Of a DNA stretch of 64,000 nucleotides, positions 1-12,900 are shown piece after piece. Positions within the stretch are counted from its first letter, which is position 1. Each line of letters starts with the position of its first letter. The position numbers and the translations under genes were made by a program. The stretch is from Phoronis australis (taxonomy: Eukaryota; Phoronida; Phoronidae): positions 477,143 to 541,142 of the forward strand of contig NMRA01000274.1 of NCBI GenBank assembly GCA_002633005.1, written 5' to 3'. The notes beneath the pieces were generated by a model. That model saw nothing but the letters and a program-made list of their open reading frames with translations, was not told where the DNA came from and made no database searches.

Positions 1-3000
1 GCCGCTATTGTCAATAAACTTGAGGTGAGTGTGCCTATTTAAAATCTTACTCGTATTACAAATGAAATTGTTTTTATAATTAATTGTCTTGTCTCGTCTC
101 GTCTTGTTGGCTGATGCTGTGTTAAAAGTATTATTTGTTTGGTCAAGTTTGTATCATTGTGCAAATTATTAAAAGCATTTTTGTTGCCAACTTGTGCTCT
201 GTACTTTCAATAATAATTCAGTTCATAATATCTAGAACAATGTCTCATGGTGCTCACTCACTGGTGGGAAAAGGTGTCTAACTTCCTTGTTCTGCTTTGG
301 AGTGGCAGCCACTCTAAAGTTAGGTGAATCATAATCCAGGGGTGTGTCCAATTGATATTTCTCGAACGACATGTCAGGGCCCTCTCTCGCTGAGGAGAAA
401 TGTCCTAAAACTTCTGAATCTGCAATGTTTGTTTGTTTGTCTGCTATGGGTTGATAAACACTCCAGAATTACCCGAATAATGATAACTAATAGGTGACAA
501 AATTTGTTCGACAGTCACAGCTCTCTTAAGAAACGTTGTCGTGTTAATTACAGGGTCACATTACGAAGGACATCCCCAAGATTTTCGACGCCGTCTTCGA
601 GTGTACGCTAGAGATGATCAACAAAGACTTTGAGGAGTACCCGGAGCATAGGACCAACTTCTTCCTGCTCCTGCAGGCTGTCAACTCACACTGCTTCAAG
701 GGTGAGCCACTCCTCCCCGTTGGTGCTGCCCCCATTTGGGGTTAGAATTCATATCAGACTGATGAGATCACTTGTCATCTGATCTCATCAGTCTGATACC
801 AGTCCTATCACCATTCGCAGTATCATTCTTGGAAAACTGCTTGATCACTTATTGTTAATCAGCGATGAGAAGTCGCATCAGTTATCACGATTGACGGTAA
901 ACCTTACCTGGAAAATTATATCAGCCACTAATATTGAATTCTTATCAGCTAGTCATATTATATCATATTCTGCTCATATGAATTCATGTAAAAATTGTTC
1001 ATTATCAGTGATCAGTGAAAATTGGTTGTGCGCAAGGGCCCTTTTGTTTTGAATACATTTCTTATTGAGTGATAGTCCTTCAGCAAAATAGTAACCTTGC
1101 CCTGCTTTTCCTGGTGTGTTGAGAAACTCACAGTGGACTCCCTCTGTACGTTATTGTCAATACTTTCAGCCTTCCTCAACATCCCACCAACTCAGTTTAA
1201 GCTGGTGCTCGACTCCATCATCTGGGCATTCAAGCACACTATGCGTAACGTGGCAGACATTGGCTTGCAGATTCTCCATAACCTTCTACAGAACATTGCC
1301 GAGGAGCATGTTAATGACGCCCAAAGCTTCTACCAGACTTTCTACACGGACATCCTGCAACATCTGTTCTCTGTGGTCACCGACAGTTCTCACACGGCCA
1401 GTAAGTAGTCGCTTTGCGATTTTCTTGACAATTGGTCAGGGAGGTCCGGTCAAACACGCCTGGGTTTGACCAGAAACAATAGATTGTCAGTTTCGGAGAT
1501 AGAACCAGCATTAGATAGCTGAAGTTTAGTAAATATTCAATTCTTTCGCTTACAAAGAATTGATCAAAATATTTCATTTGAATGTTTTTATTAGACTGCA
1601 AACATGTTTCAAAATAAAATTCCACTCGTCCGCCATGTTGCACATTCACTATGTAAAGAGTTACCCTAAGTGGGTGCACTGCGCTGAGTATATTTCAAGG
1701 TCCCCCCATTGCTCAAGTGGTCTTGATGACATGTTCCTAACTGCTGTGTCCTGATGCTACCTACAGGTCTGACGATGCACGCTACCATTCTGTCGTACAT
1801 GGTCAGCCTTGTGGAGATGAACAAGATCACGGTGCAGCTGACTGCCAACCAGACGGAGTCCAATGAGGTGTTTGTCCGTATGTTCCTCGCTAACCTGCTC
1901 AAGGCTGCCTTCCCCCATCTCAACGAGTAAGTGTCTGTGGTGCCCGTCTGTAGAAAAGTGTCGCGTGTTAGGGTTAACGTCAGAAACTGAATGTAACGCT
2001 ATTATGCGCACATCTGAGGTGTTGATGTGTAATAAAGATGCGAGTGGTTGGGGAGCTTTTAAGTTTCTTCTCTGTCGACAAATTGACTAGTTATGGACTG
2101 TTGTGTGCTCTGATCACGTGTTGTTGTCTTTGTAGAACTCAGATAAAGCTGGTGATTGAAGGTCTATTCAGCTTCAACCAGGACATCCCAGCTTTCAAAG
2201 AGCACTTGCGGGACTTCTTGGTTCTCATCAGGGTAAGAAATTAATGCTGATTGTTTTTTCGCGTAAAGAACCTCAAAGACTTTATCGAAACTTAAACGAG
2301 TCTGAGAGGAATTTTTTTATGACACTCGTCCTAAATTCTATTGGGGCTGTAAAGCCAATACACAGACTGGCTAATGAATAGAAATCACAATTCATGAAAG
2401 AAAATACTACTGCTTAGCACTATTTTGACAGATACATTCATTTTCATGTAGCTTCTTGGCATCATTGTTAGTAGAACATCGCAGTCTGATATTACACATT
2501 AGGTTATCCATGAGGATTTATTTCTCCTACGGAAAATTGCCGACATTAATATTATTGGGTAGATAAGGTTCAATTTGTCCATTCAGAGAGTTGTTGGGTT
2601 GACATAATTGTCCAATGACAACAAAATTGACAGTAGAGGTGCCATTAAGTGTGTTTGATGCCTCAAGACCACTGCAAATGGATAGCTGTGAGTCGAGTTG
2701 TCTGCCTCAAGTGATGTACAGCTCAGCTCATAGGTTGATGTGGGCTATCCGCACACAGTGAGACAGAATGCTCAATGACCTGATAACTGCATGACTGTGT
2801 AGTTCTCGATATAAATGTACTCGCAGATGCTATGTTGTCAAGTGATGCAATAATTTTCATCGGGTACCATAAGTGATTGGCTAAGCTCACCTTGCGTTCA
2901 TGTTGTGATTATTTAGGTTTGTCAGGCAAAAGAAATGCAACAATCGAGACATTTACTCACCACCTTTTTACTGCAAACAGGACCTGTGAGCAGAACTAAT

Positions 3001-3416
3001 TTTTTTATTGTCGGCGTGTACCTCTCCGTCGGCGATGACCCGTAGCATACAGTTTGTAAAAGTGATACGCTTCTATTGTTCTGCTCTTGCCAGTTGGTCA
3101 AGTGCTCGACAGGTACCCTTAATAATGTCATTGAATTCCGATGCTTGTTTTGGTGCTCCTATTTTTAAACATTTGAACGTGATATTCTACGTATATCCTC
3201 GAGTTGGAATATTTTTATGTTTTTGTTTTGTTTTGTTTTGTCTTCCAAAATGCCATTCACGTGTTTTAGGAGGTCGCCGGTGATGACAACAGTGATTTGT
3301 TCCTGGAGGAGCGTGAGGTGCAGATCAAGCAGGCAAAGGAGGAGAAGCGAAAGCTGCAGATGCAAGTACCTGGAATTCTGGGGCCTCACGAGGTGCCAGA
3401 GGAGATGCAGGACTAG
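1..3416 (+). CDS. XPO1: Exportin-1 (XPO1/CRM1), C-terminal exons, 5' part outside window
   Basis: Exportin-1 is the RanGTP-dependent nuclear export receptor for leucine-rich NES cargo; it acts at the nuclear pore. Six coding exons are visible: 1-24, 554-701, 1170-1400, 1767-1926, 2136-2232 and 3270-3416, all with GT-AG introns and compatible phases. Together they encode 268 residues, about the last quarter of the usual ~1070-residue protein. The family's C-terminal HEAT-repeat blocks are obvious: INKDFEEYPEHRTNFFLLLQ in exon 2, IPPTQFKLVLDSIIWAFKHT in exon 3 and NQDIPAFKEHLRDFL in exon 5. The C-terminal tail ends in PEEMQD before TAG, close to vertebrate PEEMCD. Spacing is normal and no break is seen. 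The gene is convergent with the THADA gene downstream. The identification rests on near-identity to the vertebrate protein. Confidence 0.97.
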
Positions 3417-5940
3417 TCCTGACTCCCCGGGCGAGGGGGACTGGCACTCGTCTGCTGTGATTTGTCATTTCTTCTTGGTAGTTTGCACATTGTTCAGTAC
3501 TTGACACTCAGCTGTGGATCACTGGGCTGCGCAGTATTACTGATCACACGAGGCTATAGTTGCGGATCTAGTATCTAGAAGTCCGCAGCTCAACCTCAGG
3601 CGTCTACTCGCACGTACGTACCTGTGCTTCTGGTCCCTGGGTCCGGAGGACATCGCTGTGCCAGAGCAGGCTCCACAGCTCTGTAAGTCATACTGCTGTC
3701 GCCATGGATGGTGCTAAAACCATTATACATCAACTCGCACGTTTCTAGCCATGTTTAATCGTCCTTGTGAAAATCATGTGCATCCGTCTCCCGTCCACCT
3801 TGCTCCTTTCATACTGGCCTGTAGAAACACCATTGTCATTCTGTATATAGAGTATCAGAACCCCGTAACGCCGACATTGTCGCTCATGTTCGTTCATCCT
3901 CGTCTTGATCTGAACATCCAGTTTGCCGTCGGCCTCGCACTGCTGAGTGAGTGCCCCACGAGCGTGCCAGTCATTTCACGTCATTAACCCTAGTTTAGCT
4001 GTTAGTCGTCTGGTGCGCTCGTAGTTGTCGTTGTCGTTTCATATCCAATGTAGCGAATGTTTGTTTACACCAGTGTATGTGTGAGTGCGCGCGATTACTG
4101 GGTCTTCTTGTTTTGGTATTGGTGTACCTAATCAGCTCGGAGAGAAAGTTAGTTTGAATGCTGTCCTGTGAATTCATCAGAAGTGAATGTTTCTAGTTAT
4201 GAGATGAATGGCGGTTGATGCCTTTTCAAAGGATTATTTTGTATGTTTTAGCATAAGACATCATTTTTGCTTGTTAAGAACAGCTAAGGTTTGTTTGAAT
4301 TTTATCACGTTTTGGTCTATGGTAAATTAACTTCTAAGAAACTATGCTCATTTAATTAATATTAGCATTCAGCATGTGTGTCCATGATAAATCACTCATT
4401 TACAGTTGGTAATTTAGTCGTTGTGTGGTTACATTACATCAGTGTTAATTTTTGTATTGTGGAGTTTCACACTTTTATTTTACAAATGTGGACCAATCTC
4501 AAGGGTGGGGTCCATATGAACTGATGTGCCGGAGGGATTGGACTTCTGTTTTATTATTCGACCACTGAATGTTTCTTTTCCCTGATTTTTTGTCTCTTCT
4601 AAGATTGGCAAGTTCCTGCCTGGTTTCATGTACTCTCATGGTCTGGATTTGTCTTCATAGTCAGGAGTTCATAGTTTCTGCTGCCGTGTAATTTATCAGA
4701 TCACAAGCAGTGACACCTGATGTCCGAGCAGCATACTTGAAAAGCGATATTCCATTGCTAACCAATCAGAGAACATAAGTATCGGTGGATATGTCGTAAT
4801 ACCTCAAAGGAAGTTATCGTGCTGCATTTTAGGCAATCAAGGGACAGAAGTACAAGTGGTCATGTAATAATCTTGAATAACTGTTTAGGCAGACCGTGTT
4901 ACAACAGGAAGTTCCATTTCACACGTCCTAAGCCAACTGTTGTATACACATTGCTTTGGTTACAGCAAATGTTTTAGAATAGTCCCGGGGAGGGCTTGTA
5001 GCGCTGTGTGACTGTTATGTTCTTTGTGAAATTGAAAAATAAGTGCTATCTGCCTTCTGAATTTTAGTGAAGTTATTTGAATTGTACTTAATGTTATGTA
5101 GGACCTTGATGAAAAGTCGGTGTTAGTGAAGTATCCGCAAAACTATAGATTTAACTCGGTAAAAGTACATATTTTCTGATAGAAATCTTGGAGAATTGGG
5201 TTCTTTAGTTCACCAATCTGTCCTTAATTGGCTCACAGGACCTCGACTTGTTTGTAAAATGTACAGTGATAGCAAAACATTGGTATAAGTGTTCAGGATG
5301 AAATCTCAAAAAAGCTATCACAGTTTTCTAAATCAATTCATTTTTGTTTCATGAACTTGATTTTTGTCATGAAAATCTTGTCTTATTTTTGACTGCCTCT
5401 CAGCATTTTGAATGACGTAGAATATCGAGTTTCTTCTGAATTCAATCAGCCATTTCTTCAATGTGATGCTCAAAGGTTAGCCAGATTTGGACATTTTCCT
5501 ATGTTTCTACATAACCTTAAGTGTGTTTCAGATGTGGTCTTAAGAAATTCACTGGCTGTCAGACCAGTTTTGAATTGTTGTGTTCGTCAGTTTTTTCAGT
5601 GCAACCCAAGCAGGGTACTCGGTGAAACTGAAGTAGTGCGCATGTTGTTTTTTTCATCTTTTCCATCACTTGTGCGTGTGACGTTTACAAGTGAGAAAGT
5701 AAGAGACAAAACTGTCGGAATCTTCAGTCACGTTGGCTATGACGAGTTTTGTAGAGTATTATATTTGACGCTTGCAACTAATGCGGTTTGTGTTTCGTGT
5801 ACGTTGTTTCATCACCATTTCTGAATAGCTTCTAGTTTCTTGCATATCGTATAGCTCTTGTCATGTCCATTCATGCATGAGACTCATGTTGTGACTGTAT
5901 TGATCGTTGCTGGTATATTGTAATAAAATTATTTCAAGTC
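3417..5940 (+). other. Probable XPO1 3' UTR
   Basis: This 2.5-kb stretch follows the XPO1 stop codon and holds no recognisable gene. The first strong poly(A) signal on the + strand followed by T-rich DNA is the AATAAA at 5922-5927, so a long 3' UTR is inferred. A 138-codon open frame at 5408-5824 resembles nothing I know. A transcript end site has not been shown. Confidence 0.5.
5922..5927 (+). promoter_or_regulatory. Candidate XPO1 poly(A) signal AATAAA
   Basis: Canonical AATAAA hexamer followed by T/GT-rich sequence, about 2.5 kb after the XPO1 stop and about 1 kb before the convergent THADA stop. Confidence 0.45.
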
Positions 5941-6981
5941 CGATCTCGTTATATTCCTGTTAATGACCAGCATGAGTAAACTCTTCTTGCTGGAGTACTA
6001 GTCTCGTCTCCACACTGTTGCGGTGTTCCCTTGATGGCAAATGCGTGGTTTTGTAAACATCCCGCATTTTCATGCTTAATGCCATAAAACTAACCATGTA
6101 AAACAGTAATAATGAGGTGCTTGCAACCTGCTTGATGGCACAAGTCAGACAGTGGAATCACTATAAATGTCTGCAATCCATTGTGAGGTTCTCGGTCCAT
6201 AAACTGCTTTATACTCTCGGACCAGTCAGAGATCCTTTGCTCATAGAAGCATATGCGAGCACTGAGCACCCTCTAGTGACTCACTCCCAACTGTTTGTTT
6301 TCTCATAATGCACTTGTACATCAGTCCGCAATAATGTAATGAAGGGTTAAAAGACAGCGCGGGTCAGTAGTTCGAGGTGTGGACTCCTACACGTACTATG
6401 GAGACTTAAAATCCTGGCTAACATTGGCAGACAGAACACTGCACAATCTCCTACTCTTCTAAGCTCGGTCTTAGTACTGAATGTATGCAAGGTAGTGAAT
6501 GAAAACTCGAAAGTGATCTCGGCGGGAGTTCTAATATTAAACTGGCCAAAATAGTCACGCAACATTGCTCGTTTTGCATGTACAGTAGTAAAACTTGTAC
6601 AAATTAGACATGCATACGGTAAAATATCACCAACTTCACATAAAATAATTGTAAAATTGTTCTTTTTTCATATTCAAAAGCTGCAAACATTGTTCCAAAT
6701 GACCACAATTTCCCAAAACATTGTCTGGTGATTGATATGGTAGTGCTACTCATATTTTATGGAAAAACATTTCACACATGTCAGCTATATTGTGCTCTTG
6801 GTAACACTCTACGGCCGGGTTTTCCTTCGACTGACACACATCAACAGTACAATAACTGTTTTAGTTAGTGCACTTGGCCCTTCCGATGTGCTGAATTTTG
6901 CCAGCTTGGATGAAATCTGACAAAACTGGAGCATCTTTTTCCAGCAACTAAACACACGGGATACCGTACATACCTTCCATT
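5941..6981. other. Convergent intergenic gap XPO1-THADA
   Basis: About 1 kb between the putative XPO1 poly(A) signal and the THADA stop codon. It presumably includes the THADA 3' UTR. I see no gene, RNA or repeat in it, and no AATAAA on the - strand close to the THADA stop. Confidence 0.4.
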
Positions 6982-9900
6982 TTAACTAGTAGTTAACAAT
7001 TGTTCATATAATTCTGAACAAAGACCACACTTTTCCAGCATTGACTTAATGCTCTCACAGTCAGTTACCCATTCCGCAAGCCATTCCTTTTGAGCTAAAC
7101 TGGAGCACTTCAGCGCCAATATTATGGCAGCCAACTCCTTTGTATCTTTCTCATACATTGGAGTTTGTGTAAAGGCAGTTGCCAGACTATATGTTCTAAA
7201 GGATTCCAACTTCATATCCAGTTGTTCCTTCAGAGATTTTCTCAGTGGAGTAACAATGGAAACCAGCGAGTCTATCTGGGATGAGGACAGGTCCCATGTT
7301 AGGCAGTCAAAGTATTTCTGACTCTGTTTGCACAGTATTCTTATGAAATCAATCTTGTCGAAGTATGTGTTAATCTCTCCTCTGTCAAACAGTCTCACCT
7401 CCTGCTCCTAAAATAAAAGTTTAACTTGGATAAAAATAGCTTGCACAACAAGCAGAAAGCATACAAGTCAGACATCCAGTAAGAGAATTAATTCGCAAAA
7501 GTTCTTCACAGTATCGTTTTCGCATCTTGCACATAATTTCCAGATACTAACAAGTATCGTAAATGTGAGTCTGGTGAAAAAATAGGGACCGTAGTAACAA
7601 GTCTGTACGTTTTTCTTAAACTCAGAAAAAAAAAATTCTGAAAGAAAAAAGCCTTTAGAATTTCATTTTTTACTTTTTATCAATCTGCCATTAATTGAAA
7701 CACGTGGCTATGTCTTTTTAGTGAAATTCATAAAGGTACGTTGATAGCAAGAAATCTCAAAAATGTTACAGTTTTCTAAATTATCATTTTGTTTTCGTTT
7801 TATGCACAGTCTAAAAGTATTTTATAGAAATTATCTCAATAAAAAAGACTGCACCTTTGCTCAAGCAAGCAGGGCTTGGAATTTTCCGCGGAAACGCGGA
7901 TTTCCGCTTTTTTCAAATGTGCTTTCCGCTTTTTTTATAATATTTCCGCGTAAAATAATCGGATTTGATATAAAATTTCCGCGGCAAATTCCTTCCTTAC
8001 CGCGGCGTTGCAGACGACGTTCACCTCGAAAAGCGGTTGCTCTTTATGTTTCGGAGGAACGTAAATTGTCAACATTGCCGGGGCATCTGGGACAGCGTGG
8101 TGTGATTTTCAATGGCGGCTCGAGTTATTGTTAAGCGCGGCGACAAATACTACCGCTCTGCAGCGAAAAATGTGTGGGTTGGGAGAAGACGGGCGAGCTA
8201 AAAGGACGATTTTTGTCGGAAAGGTTCTCATTGACCATTTCAAGGCTGGTTATCGGGCATGCTTTGGGCCGTAAATGTTTCCGCGTTTTTTGTCATTGGT
8301 CATTCCAAGCCCTGAGCAAGTGAGATTTAATAATTTTTCGTATAGTTGATGTAATGGCTTTCCAACCTCATCCGTAGCAGGACATCACCAATACCTCAGT
8401 ATCCTCTAAATCCCTGAACATCTCTCCCCTCACAGCATCAAGTAACGTCCCGTAGCCTTGTACCCCTCGCTTAGAAATGGTGGTATTGACAAAGTACTCC
8501 ACCCATTTCTCAAGCGCCAGAGTCGGCTGGCTTTGACAGGCAGCGCTAATCTCTTTCACATCAAGATCCTCATCTTGTAGACTTCCCATAGTAAGTGTCC
8601 ACAGTGAGTTTTTCGTGATGTCTGTTGAAGATAAAACTGACATGATTAACAAAATGAAAAGATTAACCATGTGTTTCGTATTTCAAAAATGAGAAAAAAA
8701 AAACCAATTCATTAAATACAGTCCGTTTCAAAATTATAAGGATAACTACATTTTACTTACAAAACCATGTACGACCTGACACATTCTAATGGATCACAAT
8801 TAGAAAGTAGATGCTTTGGGGTTTATTTTTCTATCCCTTCAATGCAATTTTGTATGTAATTTTTAAGTGACACGAGAGTAAAAATGTCTGTACATTGGCT
8901 ATGCTGCCAACAAGAAGTGTTTAAAAATTCTCTTTTTAAGTTATTCTTATTTAAAATGTGTAGCCACCCTATATGAACACTTTAAGTGCCTTCATCTTTT
9001 CTTTTCCATTAAGTATATATCATAAAAGCCTATCTTCAATGGTAACATCTGTAAATTTGGTTCCTACAGTATGTTGAGAGCATCACTCTGAGCCCACTAC
9101 TGCCAGAAATTGCCAAATGTAACGAATTCTTAAGCGTATTGGCTTGCTCTTGTCTACATCACCACAAGAATCCCCTATTAATTCAAACAGCTGCGAATAA
9201 CACCTGCACACAATGGAGTTCTATCCAGACCCCTATTCAGTGCAACCTTTTGCTGTGTGTGCTGGGATCTCGCGGTGACACAACATGGCACGAAAAGGCA
9301 GCTTCACTTATCACTTGACGGGCTTACATTTGCGTGACTGAACTCACGTTTTCTTATTTTACTCCGGCTTTGCTCAGACTATATGGTCAGCCTAATACAT
9401 CTAAAATAACAAAATTCTGTTGAAGTTAGGCTTTACAATAAAATGTTTATTTCAAGAAATCAATCAAAGTAATAGTTTAACATTCATTTATGCAATCAAC
9501 CAAAGTTTTTCATCATCGATTGCCTGGCAGCAAAACTACACCAACACCTGCCTGTATTTTCTTCCTTACCAGAGAGGTCCGACAATATCAGTACAGACTG
9601 AGGCTCCAAACTATGTATCACTGTGGCTGCAGTCTCTCTTGATTCACTGCTTTGTTCATAGGAGGCGCTTTCTTTTAACCAAACACACCAATCTTCCAAA
9701 AGACTGTCAGCTTTTGTACTGATGTCACATTTCTGTAAAAAAATTGACCAATTCTGAGATTATCTCTGCTGTGTTAAATACCGACAATAAAAGTAGATTT
9801 CCAAACTACGTTTAGAAAGAATTCTCAAAATACTATTATTTCTTAAAGAGGCAATTGGTATACATTTTTTAACATTGTCTCGAGAAGTCGAACCTTTTAC

Positions 9901-12900
9901 AAGATTGACACAGTCTCCATGGTTATGACTTTTCCATGATCAGAAATAAATTGGATATCAGTTCCGTCAAGGTCTTCACCAGGGATCAATCCCTTTAAAT
10001 ATTCTTTAAAATGCTCTTATAAGTTTTTGAATTATTGAGAAAAGGACTTGATGTTAAGGACTATCTAACTGTGTTCCACACAGGCATTTATATACTCTAT
10101 AAATATTAAAAAGGATCATTTTTTACCTTTACTGAAGTCTTGTGCTGGAGAACAGCCTCGACAAATCCAGAGGATAACTTCAAAAGTGCACACATAACAT
10201 CGTCCCTGAAACATTAGATCAAATAATCAACAACCTTTTTAGAATTAATGACTAACAAGACAGCTTATTTCCAATTCTACATGTAGTAACAACAAAATCC
10301 AAATTTTAGCGATTAATCACTCAACCGTGCCCAGTAAGTATCGTTGCATGGTGCAGGCTACGTGAGCCCCCAAAGTACGTCATTAGTGCAAAGGTCACCT
10401 ATTTGAAGATTTTTTGTTTTCACATTTACAAGTTGTCAATGAATACAACTGCACTTTGTTTAGCGTAGTTGATATTCAAATACCATTGTTGTTCAGTTCT
10501 TGCTACACACTAGCATAGTCAGGAGTATGCAAATACGTCTTTAAACTGAAGGATTCTTTAAGGAGTGCCTAGAAAAAGAATAAAAACAACGTGAAAGAAA
10601 AAGGAGAATCAGTTCACCTGACATGTCTATGTCTTTGCTCTAATAATTGTTCAAGAACATCTTCGAGGCTCAGTTTCTTAGTGTTGTGTTGCCATGGGAA
10701 CAACCTGTCTACAGGCACCTGGTTAAGAATTACCAGCACCTGAAACACCAACAAGATAATCACTTACAATACAATAACCAATAATGGTATGCAAAGGTTT
10801 GTGGAGTTGAGTAAACTGAATCATGATTGGTGTTTTAACTAAAAGGCCGAAAGTACCCTCAATTCTCCGTGTCATGCCAACATGTGGGTCATGTTTGAAG
10901 TGCAACTGGATCAAGGATTGTGCATACTTGCCAAGCTATTCCTGTGTGTAATGTAACTCTCACCTGCACCAAACATTCCATGTGATTTTCTTCACCAAGA
11001 GCCTTCATCTTCAGAATATCAGTGACAGCTCTACCCAAAATCGACTCATCTGACGTTGAACTGGACTCTTCCGGGGAGCACTCTTCCATGATTTTGTTCA
11101 TGTGTGTCAAAATTTGTAAGCGAACCTCATAGTATGGCGAGCATAGCATCCGTGAGTACAGCTGGTCACATGACCAGATGTTTCTGTTCCGAGTCTGTGT
11201 TAGCATATGACTGACACAAGACTTGAGATACTCAGAGAGCCCAGGATGGATGTTGGCACTCACTAGTGACTTCATGTCATTATGCAAACATACATCCATC
11301 ATATCCAATACTTTTATCATAAATGATGAAGCAAGTTCTCCACAGGATGAAGCCAAAGACAGTAATGTGGTTACGATGTCCACAAAAACTTGGCTCGTAA
11401 CCAAGCATTTGTTGTGCCTGTAAAACACAAAAACTTCAGGAATTTTCATCATATGCCAGCAAAAGCCTGCAAAATTTCAGACCCAACATTTTTTGACAAG
11501 GCGCCCCAATATGCAGCCAATTTTGATACCTTTGAGACCTTCGTCTTATCTGATCATTAATTTGAACCCAATATCATAAACTTTTCTTTTGTTTCACTGA
11601 AATTCCTGAACAATTTTAAATATTTTTTTTCAAAACAAAACAAAGTTAGAAAGTCTACTTATAAAACGATTTCAATCAGATTGGTCATTTGGACGCGAGA
11701 CGTTCTATCTAGGATTTAAAAATTGGGGGTCCAAATTCGTGAGACTGACGAGTCGTGCAAAGCGCAAATCTGAGGCGCGCAGCGCTGATAGGGGGAGGGG
11801 TGGGGGTGGAAGTTGGGGGGAGGTGCGGGTTGGAAGTTGGGGGGAGGTGGGGGAATTCCCCAACCCCGTGAGGAAAAAATTGTTAGTAATACATAAAAAA
11901 GGTCATTTCCTTGCATTTTATTTAGCACACTGTTTGGATGTCTTTTTCTTGTTCAAAGGACGGTACCTAGGGAAACTAAACAAAAATTAGGAGGTTTGTT
12001 CCAATCAGGATGTGTGTATTGTCACTAGGCTGCAAAAATCAAGATCTGTAAATCTTTTTAGTAAGATAATCTATGATAGACAGCATGAGTACAGGACTCA
12101 ATGTATCTTGAAGCTCTCAAAAGAGAAGAGTAAAATGCAGTTGAGAAACCACTTGAAACTGTGAGAAGACAATGAAGTTGCATTCGAAAGGACATGAAGA
12201 AATAAATTCTAGAGTACATGTCTACGTGTCGTTACATCGCACAGTAATGCAATTCACAAATCTACAAAAACAAGACCATATCCTCAACAAATTCACAAAT
12301 CAGTATCTCCAGTGCTCAACAAGGTCAAAAATCTCCGCTGGAAAATAGGAGAGACGGCCTATGTGCACTCGCGCGTGTATACCCGGACTTGGCTTCGTAA
12401 AGGATCGTGACCAAAAAAATAAAACGTCAAAACTCCGTGTTTGAATTTGGCATTCGTATTTTTACGTTTCTTAAACGTTTCTCCGAGCGCTTTACTCGTA
12501 AATTTCACGTCATTTGGCTACGAGCGTAACCAGTAGTCGCCGGGGACATCGTAGTTGTTACGTCTTCTGCAGTGCATTTTAAGTGGACGCTTTGTTGAAT
12601 TGAAACTTACACGGTTGAAAGTCAATCACTGTCTTTCATAGTACGCTACAAGAAATTTATTCTTAAAAAGAACCATTCTTGTCTCGCAGTTTAAGAGGCA
12701 AATCCCCGGCCTGGTTCACAGCCGAAGTAACAGGTGCTGTGCATGTGATTGGCTGACCTACTTTTTTCCACATGCGGCACACAGTGCCACACACAGAGGA
12801 TAAACTCGAATCGCCCAATAATCATGGAATTCCACAATAAGTTGAAGTATTTCGAGGCATTTATTTTCATGCTAAGTTTTTCATTGAATACGTAACCAAC

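Noticed and set aside
5408-5824. 138-codon open frame after XPO1
   Set aside because: No recognisable motif, no splice or homology support, and it lies in the likely XPO1 3' UTR; length is possible by chance.
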